Assembly: GCA_023458875.1 (NCBI GenBank)
Contig: JAEWXO010000018.1
Location: forward strand, 1 to 38,110
Origin: Bacillota bacterium
GTDB lineage: Bacteria; Bacillota; Clostridia; Oscillospirales; Ruminococcaceae
DNA length: 38,110 bases
Direction: 5' to 3'
Shown: positions 8,903 through 17,082 of the stretch, piece by piece
How positions within the stretch are numbered: position 1 is the stretch's first letter
How the letters are laid out: the number at the start of each line of letters is the position of its first letter
Notes under the pieces: generated by a model
What the model was told of the DNA's origin: nothing
Database searches by the model: none
Seen by the model: only the letters and a program-made list of their open reading frames with translations
Position numbers and translations under genes: made by a program

Positions 8903-9268
8903 TTATTTTTTTGTGCATAGTTCTTCTAAATTTCTGTCAACTGTAATAACAATAATTTTTTCACCTGTTTTTGTGCTTATATCAGAATGAGTGCTGACTA
9001 TGGCTACATCAATAAAATCAGTTATCAATGTTTCCAGAAATCCTCTCCCACCTTCAAATAGGGTTGTGCGGACACGCTTAAAAAGTTCAATACCTTGTTG
9101 ATTGTCAGTAAGCTTTTGTTCTGACGGACTTAAAAAACCTGAAAGCCTGGCAATAATCATGTCAGAGATTATATATGTTCTGACGGTTTTAGGACCACGT
9201 CCCATGTATTCTATTTCAAATTTGCTAATCAGCTCGCTGATCTTTGCTTCCAATTGACCTTTTGTCAC
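8903..9268 (-). CDS. MpsC / DUF2294 family protein
   Basis: The 121-residue protein matches the DUF2294 pattern: an N-terminal helix, IEYMGRGPKTVRTYIISDMI, a central LSPSEQKLTDNQQGIELFKRVR stretch in which the family expects a helix, and a C-terminal VSTHSDISTKTGEKIIVITVDRNLE. In staphylococci the family member MpsC goes with MpsA and MpsB, a membrane-potential-generating cation/bicarbonate system. Neither MpsA nor MpsB is present here, so the Mps role may not apply. GTG 9268 is used, with AGGTGGTG at suitable spacing. It has its own consensus promoter and is followed by a terminator, so it is mainly monocistronic. Confidence 0.8.
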   Translation of the reverse strand: MTKGQLEAKISELISKFEIEYMGRGPKTVRTYIISDMIIARLSGFLSPSEQKLTDNQQGIELFKRVRTTLFEGGRGFLETLITDFIDVAIVSTHSDISTKTGEKIIVITVDRNLEELCTKK

Positions 9269-9295
9269 AATCTTACACCACCTATTAACAATTAT

Positions 9296-9324
9296 ATTAT
9301 ACTATATAATTCTAAATGTGTCAA
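9296..9324 (-). promoter_or_regulatory. SigmaA-type promoter of the MpsC-like gene
   Basis: On the minus strand, TTGACA (9324-9319), a 17-bp spacer and TATAAT (9301-9296) are a full consensus match. The start of transcription would be near 9289, about 20 nt ahead of the GTG start codon. Confidence 0.8.
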
Positions 9325-9422
9325 GCTTTTATCAGATTTTTTGAGATTGATTTTCTGCTGTTTTAAGGTTTATTTACTATTAAGCCACTACGGTTAAATT
9401 ATGTGCAAAATTCAATATAAAT

Positions 9423-9464
9423 GCAATATGTCTCACACTAGTTCAAAAGTGTGAGACATATTGC
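9423..9464. terminator. Long hairpin after the dockerin operon
   Basis: Two 17-nt arms, GCAATATGTCTCACACT and its exact reverse complement, flank an 8-nt loop. It lies 13 bp beyond the stop of the 9478-10014 gene (minus strand). The following T-tract is weak (ATTTATATTG), so it may act as a 3' stabiliser as well as a terminator. Confidence 0.7.
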
Positions 9465-9477
9465 ACAGGTTATATTT

Positions 9478-10014
9478 TTATGCATGAGAAAAGGTATCTG
9501 TAATAAGCCATTTGTCGTTTTTCTTTTCAAGATAGATTCTGCTAATACCAGAGGCGCCACATGAAACGAAAGCTTTGGTGTCAGTATGGATTATTACTGG
9601 ATCAATAGATAAATACTCCAAAATAAAGAAGCGTACACGTGAAAACAAGGACTTATCTTCGAAATATGCCATGCATTTATCTGAAGTAACATAGTTATCC
9701 TTTTCATCGTATGATCTTTCTACTTCTGTTTGTACCTCGTCTATAATTTCTTCTAACTTTTTTGTATCTTCATCATAGCCATCGTATTTTGGTATTTTTC
9801 TTAAATTCTCAACTTGTAAAAATTCAGCATCTGGTATCATATCTTGTCGCATTAATTCATCAACAGCACCATAATATGTTTTTGATTGCTGGTATAGTCT
9901 ATATTTCTGATGTACATTAATCCTAAAAAATACAATAAGGCAAAAGTCAACTATAAGTAAAAATACGAACAATAATACTAATACTAACGCAATTTTCTTT
10001 ATTACTGGTTTCAT
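9478..10014 (-). CDS. Small membrane-anchored extracellular protein, unknown function
   Basis: The 178-residue protein has one N-terminal membrane anchor (residues ~6-30, IALVLVLLFVFLLIVDF) after a short basic start MKPVIKK, so the remainder should be outside the cell. The exterior part has a charged helical region (residues ~55-105) and a C-terminal beta-rich end, VSCGASGISRIYLEKKNDKW, which recalls NTF2/SnoaL-like domains; that likeness is weak. ATG 10014 follows AGGAGG. It lies 23 bp downstream of the secreted Amidase_6 gene and is probably co-transcribed, so it may assist or restrain that peptidase. No function is assigned. Confidence 0.75.
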   Translation of the reverse strand: MKPVIKKIALVLVLLFVFLLIVDFCLIVFFRINVHQKYRLYQQSKTYYGAVDELMRQDMIPDAEFLQVENLRKIPKYDGYDEDTKKLEEIIDEVQTEVERSYDEKDNYVTSDKCMAYFEDKSLFSRVRFFILEYLSIDPVIIHTDTKAFVSCGASGISRIYLEKKNDKWLITDTFSHA

Positions 10015-10037
10015 AAAGATCCTCCTATTTACAATTT

Positions 10038-12143
10038 TTATTTAATTACATCGTTTACCTTACAGATAGTTATGTCTGCAAATCCTCCATCATCCCAATA
10101 CTTCTCGTCCATTAGCATCTCATCACGTGCTTTCTCATGCCCAGAAACACAAAGCTTTCCTTCATCAGTTATATTTGTGATAATCATAGCATGGCCTGGA
10201 TTGTCAACACCTAGGTATATTACATCGCCTACTTGAATATTGTATTTTTTTACATAATTCATAACATTTGAAATATTGTCTTTGCTTGATCCATTTACTG
10301 CTCTTATTTTAAGTATATCTGAATCAGAGAAGAAATATCTTTGTCCTAATGGTATTTGCCATGCAATAGATGTCCATGAATTGCTCCATATATATTTTCC
10401 GTTTTCATTATATGGATTTGCATAATCAAGAATAATCATAGCATTATCACAATAATGAGGTTTTATTATGATTTCAGGGAATACAACCTTTTTAAGTATT
10501 TTCTTTTGGATTTCTTCTGATATCTTAACAGGTGCCTTGCTCATATCACTGGAAATTGATTTTATAGTTTTTTCCAGATCAGAAGTATTTGATGGATATT
10601 TATACATATACCATTCATCAGTCATAGGATATCCTCCTGCATGAATACACTGTGATACAAAATTAGCACAGTCGCTGATATCACTCATTATGTCTAAATA
10701 TGCATAATCATCAGTGTCCTCAGTATTGTAACACCATTTTTTTGCATATTGTCTTACCTTTGTTCTATCATAAAAAACATTTGCCTTTACAGGATACGGA
10801 TCATTACCGTCATATCTGCCATCTCCATCAGAATCTGTTTTATCAGGGCATGATTGGATCGGGAAAATATAGCCATTAACCATGTTGTCAACGTTTATAT
10901 TGTTTTCTTTACAAAACTCTACAAACCATTTCATACCATCTTCGCTTTGCTTTTGCCCGGTATTGATTTGACCGGAATATACATATGTTGTCGGGAAAAC
11001 AGGCTTGTTATTTTCATCAAAAGAAACTGAAGACCAATCTATCTCTTGGGCATCACTTAAACCATCGGCATCTGTATCAGGAATATTAAGTGTTGCCAGT
11101 GCATCGGGAGTCAAATTTTCTTCGGCAGCTTTTTTCCATTCAGGAGTGATAATAGAAACGTTATAGTTGCTATTAATAAATTTATATGAAGGAGAAGGAA
11201 CATTTCCAACTGTCTGACTGATATAATCTATTATTTGTTCCTGATAAACACGTGGATCTACGTGTTTTGGATCCTCATCATTTATATATTCAGAAAAAAC
11301 CTTACCACCGTACTCATTTGCAATTTTTTCAAAATATGATTTATTTTCTGCTGATGTAGTTGAAGGAATAAGATACGAGCCATGCAAACGAGTGATAGCT
11401 TTTATTGAAGATATAGTATCGGATGGATAAATATCCAAGTTTAAATATTTATCTGATGCCATAGTGAAGACATAATTATAATCATAATAACCTCTGGCGT
11501 AAGAAATTCGTGCCAAATCAAGAGGTGTTATCATACATGATGTATATTTACGGTATGAACCAAAATTTTCAGAAGCAGTACTAAATTCAAAAAAATCTTC
11601 AACATCAGAAGTACAGGTTAGTTCTCCGAATTGTCCATACGATGTGGTTGTACCAACTGTTCTTAAAACCGGGGTATATGAAAAAGTACATATTTCTATA
11701 CTAACTTTATTGTTATCAAATTTCTCAAATATTTCATCTGATAAATCAATAATAGCATTCTGTATATTATATTCATTGCTTACTAAACTTAAATCTACTG
11801 CAAAAACAACATGCAGTTTCTGTTTTGTATTAGATGCTGATACGGCATCTATATTCTGTGAGTATTCTTTTGGTGATGAATCGCACCATTTTTCAATATC
11901 CATTATGCAATATGTTCCATCAGCTGAATCCTTTATAGAGAGTATATCTCCATTATATGTTGTTTCTATCGGCATTAACATATGTATTTTTTCGAAATAT
12001 TTAAAAATACAGTATTTTTTTGCATTATTCGTATTTATTTTAAAGGATAGTGATAAGTCATTTATTAGAAAACCATCTGAGTAATCAACATCTATAATAT
12101 TTCCAAAGACAGCGTCAGTTTGTAAAAAAACTCGAATATGCAC
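10038..12143 (-). CDS. VWA-like / calcium-repeat / Amidase_6 protein (C-terminal part of a frameshifted gene)
   Basis: The 701 codons contain three recognisable parts. A VWA-like region starts near residue 110 (VVFAVDLSL, an incomplete MIDAS motif). Thrombospondin type 3-like calcium loops follow (DTDADGLSDAQE, DKTDSDGDGRYDGNDP). Residues ~465-701 are an Amidase_6 domain with SDCANFVSQCIHAGG (Cys ~492) and NPGHAMIIT (His ~651), the expected nucleophile and base. The open frame begins only at GTG 12143, with no usable ribosome binding site, and overlaps the preceding frame at a run of seven T (minus strand; A7 at 12124-12130 on plus). Removing one T joins it to the dockerin-bearing frame upstream. 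It therefore looks like the C-terminal part of one secreted protein of about 960 residues. Confidence 0.75.
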   Translation of the reverse strand: MHIRVFLQTDAVFGNIIDVDYSDGFLINDLSLSFKINTNNAKKYCIFKYFEKIHMLMPIETTYNGDILSIKDSADGTYCIMDIEKWCDSSPKEYSQNIDAVSASNTKQKLHVVFAVDLSLVSNEYNIQNAIIDLSDEIFEKFDNNKVSIEICTFSYTPVLRTVGTTTSYGQFGELTCTSDVEDFFEFSTASENFGSYRKYTSCMITPLDLARISYARGYYDYNYVFTMASDKYLNLDIYPSDTISSIKAITRLHGSYLIPSTTSAENKSYFEKIANEYGGKVFSEYINDEDPKHVDPRVYQEQIIDYISQTVGNVPSPSYKFINSNYNVSIITPEWKKAAEENLTPDALATLNIPDTDADGLSDAQEIDWSSVSFDENNKPVFPTTYVYSGQINTGQKQSEDGMKWFVEFCKENNINVDNMVNGYIFPIQSCPDKTDSDGDGRYDGNDPYPVKANVFYDRTKVRQYAKKWCYNTEDTDDYAYLDIMSDISDCANFVSQCIHAGGYPMTDEWYMYKYPSNTSDLEKTIKSISSDMSKAPVKISEEIQKKILKKVVFPEIIIKPHYCDNAMIILDYANPYNENGKYIWSNSWTSIAWQIPLGQRYFFSDSDILKIRAVNGSSKDNISNVMNYVKKYNIQVGDVIYLGVDNPGHAMIITNITDEGKLCVSGHEKARDEMLMDEKYWDDGGFADITICKVNDVIK

Positions 12144-12920
12144 TCTTTGTAACTTTTAATGCTTCATCTGCATAACCACTTGTGTTTAAATCAATCGATA
12201 GTTTATATGGACTGGTGCTAGAATTAATTTCACTAAGTATTTCATTTTCAGATTTTATTGTTTGTTTAAATAAACGCTTGTTATCTGGAGTACCATCGCT
12301 TTTATCTTCTGTAGGTTGAAGTCCAAGCTTAATCTCACCTTTATCTGATATTCCATCTCCATCAGTGTCACTGCAAAATATATTAGAACCGTTTGCGATT
12401 TCATCTTTATTAGATAGCCCATCATTATCAGAATCAACTAATGTATCTTTTTTATCACTATCTGAATTTTTGGGATTTGTGTTATAATAATAAAATTCTT
12501 CAAAGTCATTTATACCATCATTATCAGAATCAACCATTGAAACATTAGTTCCTATCATTTTTTCAATAAAATCACACAAACCATCATTATCACTATCAAT
12601 ATTAAGTTCATTTGAAAATGCTGGTATGTTTCCAAGCAAATACATTATCAGTTCTGAAATATCGTAATTTGTAATTTTACCGTCAGCATCGATATCAGCT
12701 GCTGATAGAGGCAGCTTTTCAATGTTATTTCCTAGAAGATAAGACTTTAACCAATTAATATCCATAACATTTACTTTACCGTCTCCATTAATATCTCCGC
12801 ATGCTGTCTTAGACGAGGTATTTGCAATAATAATATTTGCATTTGTTGTAGCAAATGACATTATCATTGCAATAGAAACAATAGCTCTTGACAAAAGTTT
12901 ACAAAAAATATTTTTCTCAT
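12115..12920 (-). CDS. Dockerin and calcium-repeat protein (N-terminal part of a frameshifted gene)
   Basis: This part carries a signal peptide, a type I dockerin (CGDINGDGKVNVMD and DIDADGKITNYD, the two calcium loops, residues ~32-93) and four thrombospondin type 3-like DSDNDG repeats. Dockerins bind cohesins on scaffoldins, so the product is probably exported and attached to a multi-enzyme complex. The best start is ATG 12920 with AAAGGA eight bases upstream, but it is out of frame with the signal peptide, which is open only from TTG 12894. Adding one A to the A5 run just after the ATG would give an N-terminus MRKNIFCKLLSRAIVSIAM, a good signal peptide. The frame ends at TGA 12115-12117, just after a T7 run where the Amidase_6 frame takes over. 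Two indels in homopolymers therefore separate it from an intact gene. Confidence 0.75.
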
Positions 12921-12958
12921 TGTTAAATTCCTTTCAATAATTAAATTTTTATTTTACT

Positions 12959-12987
12959 ATTATATCATATAGTGTAAATATTATCAA
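12959..12987 (-). promoter_or_regulatory. SigmaA-type promoter of the dockerin/Amidase_6 operon
   Basis: On the minus strand, TTGATA (12987-12982), a 17-bp spacer and TATAAT (12964-12959) precede the ATG at 12920 by about 40 bp. An intact promoter and ribosome binding site point to recent or reversible disruption of the gene rather than old decay. Confidence 0.7.
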
Positions 12988-13025
12988 TATATATTTATAT
13001 AAATGGGCGAATTTCAAATTTATCG

Positions 13026-13166
13026 TCAGAATTCATAAATGTACCAAGCCACTAAAGCTTTGAACGCTTCAAAATCACCACAGCTTTTGGCGGCTAAGAA
13101 CAAATTTTCAATAATCGTTATAATGTGCTTGATTGCTATATGCGACATCTTATCTGGCAAATTCAT
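13026..13166 (-). CDS. Possible small ORF, 46 codons
   Basis: ATG 13166 opens a 46-codon frame with a protein-like makeup: MNLPDKMSHIAIKHIITI at the start, then ENLFLAAKSCGDFEAFKALV. No clear ribosome binding site precedes it (only AAGAA), and I recognise no family. It could be the tail of a decayed gene next to the tRNA, or chance. Confidence 0.22.
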   Translation of the reverse strand: MNLPDKMSHIAIKHIITIIENLFLAAKSCGDFEAFKALVAWYIYEF

Positions 13167-13200
13167 TTTCTTAATTTTATTAAAATTGTTTCAGAAGGGT

Positions 13201-13296
13201 GTATACTTGTATTCATAAGACGATGACTCTTCGATATACTTTGGTCTAGCGATTTAAGTATACCTCATTTTTGAGTCATTGTCTTTATTTTTTTAT
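13201..13296 (+). ncRNA. Structured element ending in a terminator-like stem and U-run
   Basis: AAGACGATGACTC (13217-13229) pairs with GAGTCATTGTCTT (13273-13285) through 13 pairs, one of them G-U, and is followed by TTATTTTTTTA. Inside it, TATACTT (13235-13241) pairs with AAGTATA (13256-13262). A second GTATACTT at 13201-13208 could compete for the same partner, giving two alternative folds as in attenuators. No adjacent plus-strand gene explains it; the next plus gene (htrA) is 700 bp away. It may be a small RNA, or a leader whose gene is lost. No convincing promoter is seen. Confidence 0.4.
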
Positions 13297-13441
13297 GCAA
13301 TTTTTTATTTTGCTGATTTATATATTTGCATTTTATCCTGTCACACATTATAAATAAATATCGTCGTCCGTTTCGCTGATGGGCAGAAATATTTACCGCC
13401 CTTTTGATTTCAGTTTCAGAAAAATTTGTAGCTTTCAGCAT
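13265..13441 (-). CDS. Possible small ORF, 58 codons
   Basis: ATG 13441 opens a 58-codon frame with a basic, Lys/Arg/Gln-rich product (FSETEIKRAVNISAHQRNGR, then a Lys/Asn/Gln-rich tail). There is no ribosome binding site, and the frame starts just beyond the tRNA terminator and runs through the structured element on the other strand. It could equally be a chance frame in AT-rich DNA. No family is recognised. Confidence 0.18.
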   Translation of the reverse strand: MLKATNFSETEIKRAVNISAHQRNGRRYLFIMCDRIKCKYINQQNKKLHKKIKTMTQK

Positions 13442-13452
13442 TAATAAAAAGA

Positions 13453-13489
13453 AAAAACGTCAAAGTCACTTAATGACCTTGACGTTTAT
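13453..13489 (-). terminator. Terminator of tRNA-fMet
   Basis: On the minus strand, AACGTCAAGGTCA pairs with TGACTTTGACGTT and is followed by TTTTTCTTTTT. It begins directly after the tRNA 3' end, so the tRNA is a single transcription unit or the last gene of one. Confidence 0.85.
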
Positions 13490-13491
13490 AT

Positions 13492-13568
<77 letters not shown>

Positions 13569-14012
13569 TCTTCTTTAACTATTATAGCATTTTCTTCATG
13601 TGATGTCAATAGAATATAAAAATATAAGTTAATTAATTATGTAAAATATTGGAATAAATTAATGTAATAAGTTGAGACAAAAATGTGAGCAAAGTCCAGG
13701 TCACTGCACAGCCTCGTCGATTCGTGCGAATCGAAATCTCTGCAAAATTATAATTATCGACAGATCCGGAGATAATATTAAAGATAGTATAAACTAAAAA
13801 CACTTTGAAATACGCAATATTGTTGAAATTAAGTGAAATGTGAATACAGTATGAGAGTTTATTCACGATGAATATACTTATACCTAACAATGATTTCGTT
13901 CATTTTACATGCAATTATCACATAAAAGAGTAAAATATAGATATAAGCTAAATCAGAAAAAACAACAAAACGGTCAGCATTTGATAATTATTTATGAAAA
14001 GGAGCAATTAAT
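13569..14012. other. Intergenic stretch upstream of htrA
   Basis: This 444-bp stretch lies between the divergent tRNA-fMet and htrA genes. It holds repeat copy B (13671-13751) and otherwise AT-rich DNA. I see no credible coding frame, since the one longer frame has no ribosome binding site and includes the repeat. I also see no clear sigmaA promoter for htrA, although one must lie in its right half. Confidence 0.5.
13671..13751 (+). repeat. Dispersed two-hairpin repeat, copy B
   Basis: Copy B keeps AAGTCCAGG, a decayed first stem, and a perfect second hairpin tcgattcg-tg-cgaatcga. Its flanks have diverged and terminal inverted repeats are not clear. Confidence 0.75.
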
Positions 14013-15395
14013 ATGTTTGAAAATAATTATAACTCAGAGACAAATACAAAAGAAACTGAATATGTACCTATAGGTGAAAATACTGTTCAGGAAAAAAACA
14101 AGAAAAAGAAGGGTTCATTTAAAAGGGTTTTAAAGACTGTATGTGCGTTGTGCTGTATCGCAGCAGTATCTACAGGATCTATAATAGGCTACAGATATTT
14201 TTCAAGCGGAGAAGGAAAAAATCACAAATTAAATTCACTTGCTGACAAATCAATTTCTGAAGATAAAAAGGAATCAGAAAATGAAAAATTAACATCCTCC
14301 GATATAGCAGAGGATATTTATTATAAGGCCAGTAGTCTTCTTCAGCTTTCAAAAAGTGAAAATGCACTCTCAACTCAGGAAATTTACAAAAAAGTAATAC
14401 CTTCTGTCGTAGGCGTTTCAGCAACATTTCAATATGAGGCACCGTCGCAGCAGTATGGAGGATTGTATGAATATTTCTATGGAAATGGAGGTAGCCAGGG
14501 TGGCGGCAGTATACAGAATGCAACAGGAACCGGTACAGGTATTGTAATTTCAGAAGACGGATATATAGTAACAAATGCACATGTTATATATGCTAATGAT
14601 TATGGACGTGCAATGGAAGTATCTATTCTTATGTCAGATGAAAAAGAATATCCGGCAACAATTGTAGGATATGACGTTCAGACAGATATAGCAGTTCTTA
14701 AGGTTGATGCAACAGGACTTACTGCAGCAGAAATAGGTGACAGCAGCAGCATTCAGGTTGGAGATGCCGCAATAGCCATAGGAAATCCTCTCGGGTTTGA
14801 TTTGTTCGGAACACTGACGGTTGGTTATATTTCAGGAATAGACAGAGAAATCGCAGCTGATGACAGAATAATGAATCTTATTCAGACAGATGCTGCTATA
14901 AATTCAGGAAACTCAGGCGGCCCTCTTATAAACGACTGTGGTCAGATAATAGGAATTAACTCAATGAAGCTTTCAAACACATATTCATCTTCGTCAGCAA
15001 CGATTGAAGGGCTTGGTTTTGCAATACCGATAAATGAGGCAAAGAAAATTGTAGATGATCTCATGACAAATGGTCGCGTAACAGGCAGACCGCAGCTCGG
15101 TATAACATGCAGAGATGTTTCCACAATCTCATCTCAGCAGACGCAGGAAAAGGGCGGATTTCCTATAAACGGTGTTCTTGTAAATGAAGTAACTGAAGGT
15201 GGCGCTGCTGAAAAAGCAGGGGTTCAGGTTAATGATGTTATAGTAGGCGCTGACGGAAAATCAGTTGAAACTATTGAGGAGCTCAATCAGATAAAAAATA
15301 AATTCAGTGCCGGAGATACTCTGAGCCTCACAATAATAAGATGCAATAAATACTGTAATATTGATGTAGTGCTAGAAGAGACTCCAGCTCAGTAA
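14013..15395 (+). CDS. htrA: HtrA/DegP-like membrane-anchored serine protease with PDZ domain
   Basis: HtrA proteases degrade misfolded exported proteins at the outer face of the membrane. The 460-residue protein has a basic cytoplasmic start, one membrane segment (~residues 36-60), a linker, a trypsin-like domain with the triad His190 (NAHVI), Asp225 (TDIAVLKV) and Ser301 (GNSGGPLI), and one C-terminal PDZ domain (~360-455, with GVQVNDVIVGADG). This is the normal layout for Firmicutes. ATG 14013 follows AAAAGGAG at good spacing. It is monocistronic, ending in a strong hairpin. No CssR box was recognised upstream. Confidence 0.94.
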   Translation: MFENNYNSETNTKETEYVPIGENTVQEKNKKKKGSFKRVLKTVCALCCIAAVSTGSIIGYRYFSSGEGKNHKLNSLADKSISEDKKESENEKLTSSDIAEDIYYKASSLLQLSKSENALSTQEIYKKVIPSVVGVSATFQYEAPSQQYGGLYEYFYGNGGSQGGGSIQNATGTGTGIVISEDGYIVTNAHVIYANDYGRAMEVSILMSDEKEYPATIVGYDVQTDIAVLKVDATGLTAAEIGDSSSIQVGDAAIAIGNPLGFDLFGTLTVGYISGIDREIAADDRIMNLIQTDAAINSGNSGGPLINDCGQIIGINSMKLSNTYSSSSATIEGLGFAIPINEAKKIVDDLMTNGRVTGRPQLGITCRDVSTISSQQTQEKGGFPINGVLVNEVTEGGAAEKAGVQVNDVIVGADGKSVETIEELNQIKNKFSAGDTLSLTIIRCNKYCNIDVVLEETPAQ

Positions 15396-15436
15396 CTTAT
15401 GCATTTTCCAATTACTTTCTTAATAAATATATACAA

Positions 15437-15484
15437 ACAGTACAGACGGCAGCACAGGAATTTTATATGCTGCCGTCTGTACTG
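15437..15484 (+). terminator. Hairpin after htrA
   Basis: ACAGTACAGACGGCAGCA pairs with TGCTGCCGTCTGTACTGT (18 bp) around a 12-nt loop. No long T-run follows, so it may also protect the htrA mRNA 3' end. Confidence 0.75.
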
Positions 15485-15528
15485 TCTTGATTGTCATATT
15501 GATAAAAAAATCTTTTTTAAATATTTTT

Positions 15529-15557
15529 GAGGGCGGAATCATTTCGATTCCGCCCTC
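15529..15557. terminator. Second hairpin between convergent htrA and DUF5684 gene
   Basis: GAGGGCGGAATC pairs with GATTCCGCCCTC around a 5-nt loop. It lies between two convergent genes. The downstream T-tract is weak on both strands, so the direction of action is uncertain. Confidence 0.6.
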
Positions 15558-15649
15558 GTATTTCTGAACTATTTTAAGGCCGTTTTTATCAGATTTCCGG
15601 AGTTTTAAAAAGGAACGCTTTTAAGCGAAAATATCTTTTTTGAATCCGA

Positions 15650-16039
15650 TTAGTTGTTAGGGCCTATATACTGTGCATCTGAGAATGCTAAAATCATCAT
15701 AAATATTGGTGAGAAAAATATTAATCCCAGACAGAAACCGGTTCCTTTTCCGAATGATTTTCCAAGCTTGAAGATCATATACAAAAAGAATAGTGAGTTT
15801 ATAGCAGGTATTAAAGAAATTAAGAATATCCAGCCGTTTCCGAATACTATCTTTGCTAATGTGTATAAGTTGTAAACAGGAATTATAGCTGCAATTCCAG
15901 GTTCGCCGGCTTTTCTGAAAATAATAAACTGTGCATAAATAACTGCAATTAAGATGATTATAGAGAAGATTATTGATCCCGCTGACATACCTCCTGCAAA
16001 TATCTTACTTATTCCGTCTGTTAAAAAAAAACTGTTCAT
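15650..16039 (-). CDS. DUF5684 small membrane protein
   Basis: The 129-residue protein has about four hydrophobic helices and the family signature KAGEPGIAAIIPVYNLYTLA followed by KLGKSFGKGTGF. The family often carries extra domains and is linked loosely to envelope or signal-peptidase contexts, but its function is unknown. ATG 16039 follows AAGGAG. It has its own strong promoter and stands alone between htrA (convergent) and the lipid kinase gene (same strand, upstream). Confidence 0.8.
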   Translation of the reverse strand: MNSFFLTDGISKIFAGGMSAGSIIFSIIILIAVIYAQFIIFRKAGEPGIAAIIPVYNLYTLAKIVFGNGWIFLISLIPAINSLFFLYMIFKLGKSFGKGTGFCLGLIFFSPIFMMILAFSDAQYIGPNN

Positions 16040-16082
16040 AAAAATCTCCTTTCTTAAATTTATTGGGTACAGCGTATAGAAT

Positions 16083-16111
16083 ATTATACCTTAACATATC
16101 ATAAAAGTCAA
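16083..16111 (-). promoter_or_regulatory. SigmaA-type promoter of the DUF5684 gene
   Basis: On the minus strand, TTGACT (16111-16106), a 17-bp spacer and TATAAT (16088-16083) lie about 45 bp upstream of the start codon. Confidence 0.78.
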
Positions 16112-16155
16112 CAATTTTATAAATATTAAGATATTTTGTCGTAAAAGAAGATGGA

Positions 16156-17082
16156 TTAAGGCTTATTTTCTGTTGTTATCTCAAATTCAGGAATGATAAA
16201 TTCCAAAGCTTTTCTATTGTTGTAAATGTGAACGTTATTTTCGTTTCCTCCGAACTCTCCGTCGAGTGTCCAGACAAGCTCAGCATCAGATTGAATTTTT
16301 ATGCTCGACGTTTTGAAAAATGTTACGTATTCTGTATTGACAGATTGCTTTATAGTAATAAGAGATGAGAGAATGCTTTGCATTTCAGACGGTGAATTAG
16401 GAGTTTTTATAAGAGTTACTTCATATAATCCGTCATCAGGTGAAAAATCACCCATTGAAAGAAGGCCGCCCACAGATGCAGTGTTTGATACCATTCCAAG
16501 GACATAGTCACCGGTAATTGTGTTTCCGTCATATGTAATTGTTAAATTATATGACTGGATTTTCGTGAGATGCTTCATTCCTTCAATAATATATGCAGCA
16601 TGACCAAGCATGTTTTTAGTCTGCTGTCTTGTTTCATATGATACCTCTGTAAGTGCACCGAAAGCTGCAACATATGTGAAATACTTTGTATTAAAGCTTC
16701 CTATATCAAGGAAATGTGTTGTTCCGTGAATAATTGAATCAAGTGCTTTTTCAATACCCTTAGGAATGTTTATGCTTCTTGCAAAATCATTTGTTGTTCC
16801 TGATGGTATATAACCTACAGGTATACGGTGTTCTGATGTCATTAATCCCTGGATTACTTCATTAAGTGTACCGTCACCTCCTGAACATATAATAAGGTCA
16901 AAACGATTATCAGGTGTACTGCATATACGTTTAACTGTTTCACATGCGTCCATTTTACACTGAGTAGGTCTTATAGTTACCTCATAGTCATTTTCAGTCA
17001 GAGTGTTTATTATTTTTGTTATTTTTGATTTTATATTGCCTTTGCCTGATCGTGGATTATATATAAAATATACTCTTTTCAT
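16156..17082 (-). CDS. YegS/DgkB-type lipid kinase
   Basis: Enzymes of this family phosphorylate diacylglycerol or related lipids at the inner membrane face with ATP, returning diacylglycerol from lipoteichoic acid or osmoregulated glycan synthesis to phosphatidic acid. The 308-residue protein has YNPRSGKG near the N-terminus, the nucleotide-binding CSGGDGTLNEVIQGLM (~65-80), GYIPSGTTNDFARS, and a C-terminal LDGE motif (VWTLDGEFGG). ATG 17082 follows GGAGGAAGC. It is divergent from cardiolipin synthase across a 334-bp gap that contains repeat copy C, so the two phospholipid genes may be linked in function. Specific substrate not certain. Confidence 0.88.
   Translation of the reverse strand: MKRVYFIYNPRSGKGNIKSKITKIINTLTENDYEVTIRPTQCKMDACETVKRICSTPDNRFDLIICSGGDGTLNEVIQGLMTSEHRIPVGYIPSGTTNDFARSINIPKGIEKALDSIIHGTTHFLDIGSFNTKYFTYVAAFGALTEVSYETRQQTKNMLGHAAYIIEGMKHLTKIQSYNLTITYDGNTITGDYVLGMVSNTASVGGLLSMGDFSPDDGLYEVTLIKTPNSPSEMQSILSSLITIKQSVNTEYVTFFKTSSIKIQSDAELVWTLDGEFGGNENNVHIYNNRKALEFIIPEFEITTENKP

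Noticed and set aside
12124..12130. Programmed -1 frameshift at the T7 run (slippery U UUU UUA) in the dockerin gene
   Set aside because: The slippery heptamer is present, but the shift needed to join the two frames is +1 (one T too many), not -1, and no clear downstream pseudoknot is seen. Indel or slippage is simpler.
13633..13890. 85-codon minus-strand frame upstream of htrA
   Set aside because: It contains repeat copy B and has no ribosome binding site. The composition is typical of AT-rich noncoding DNA.
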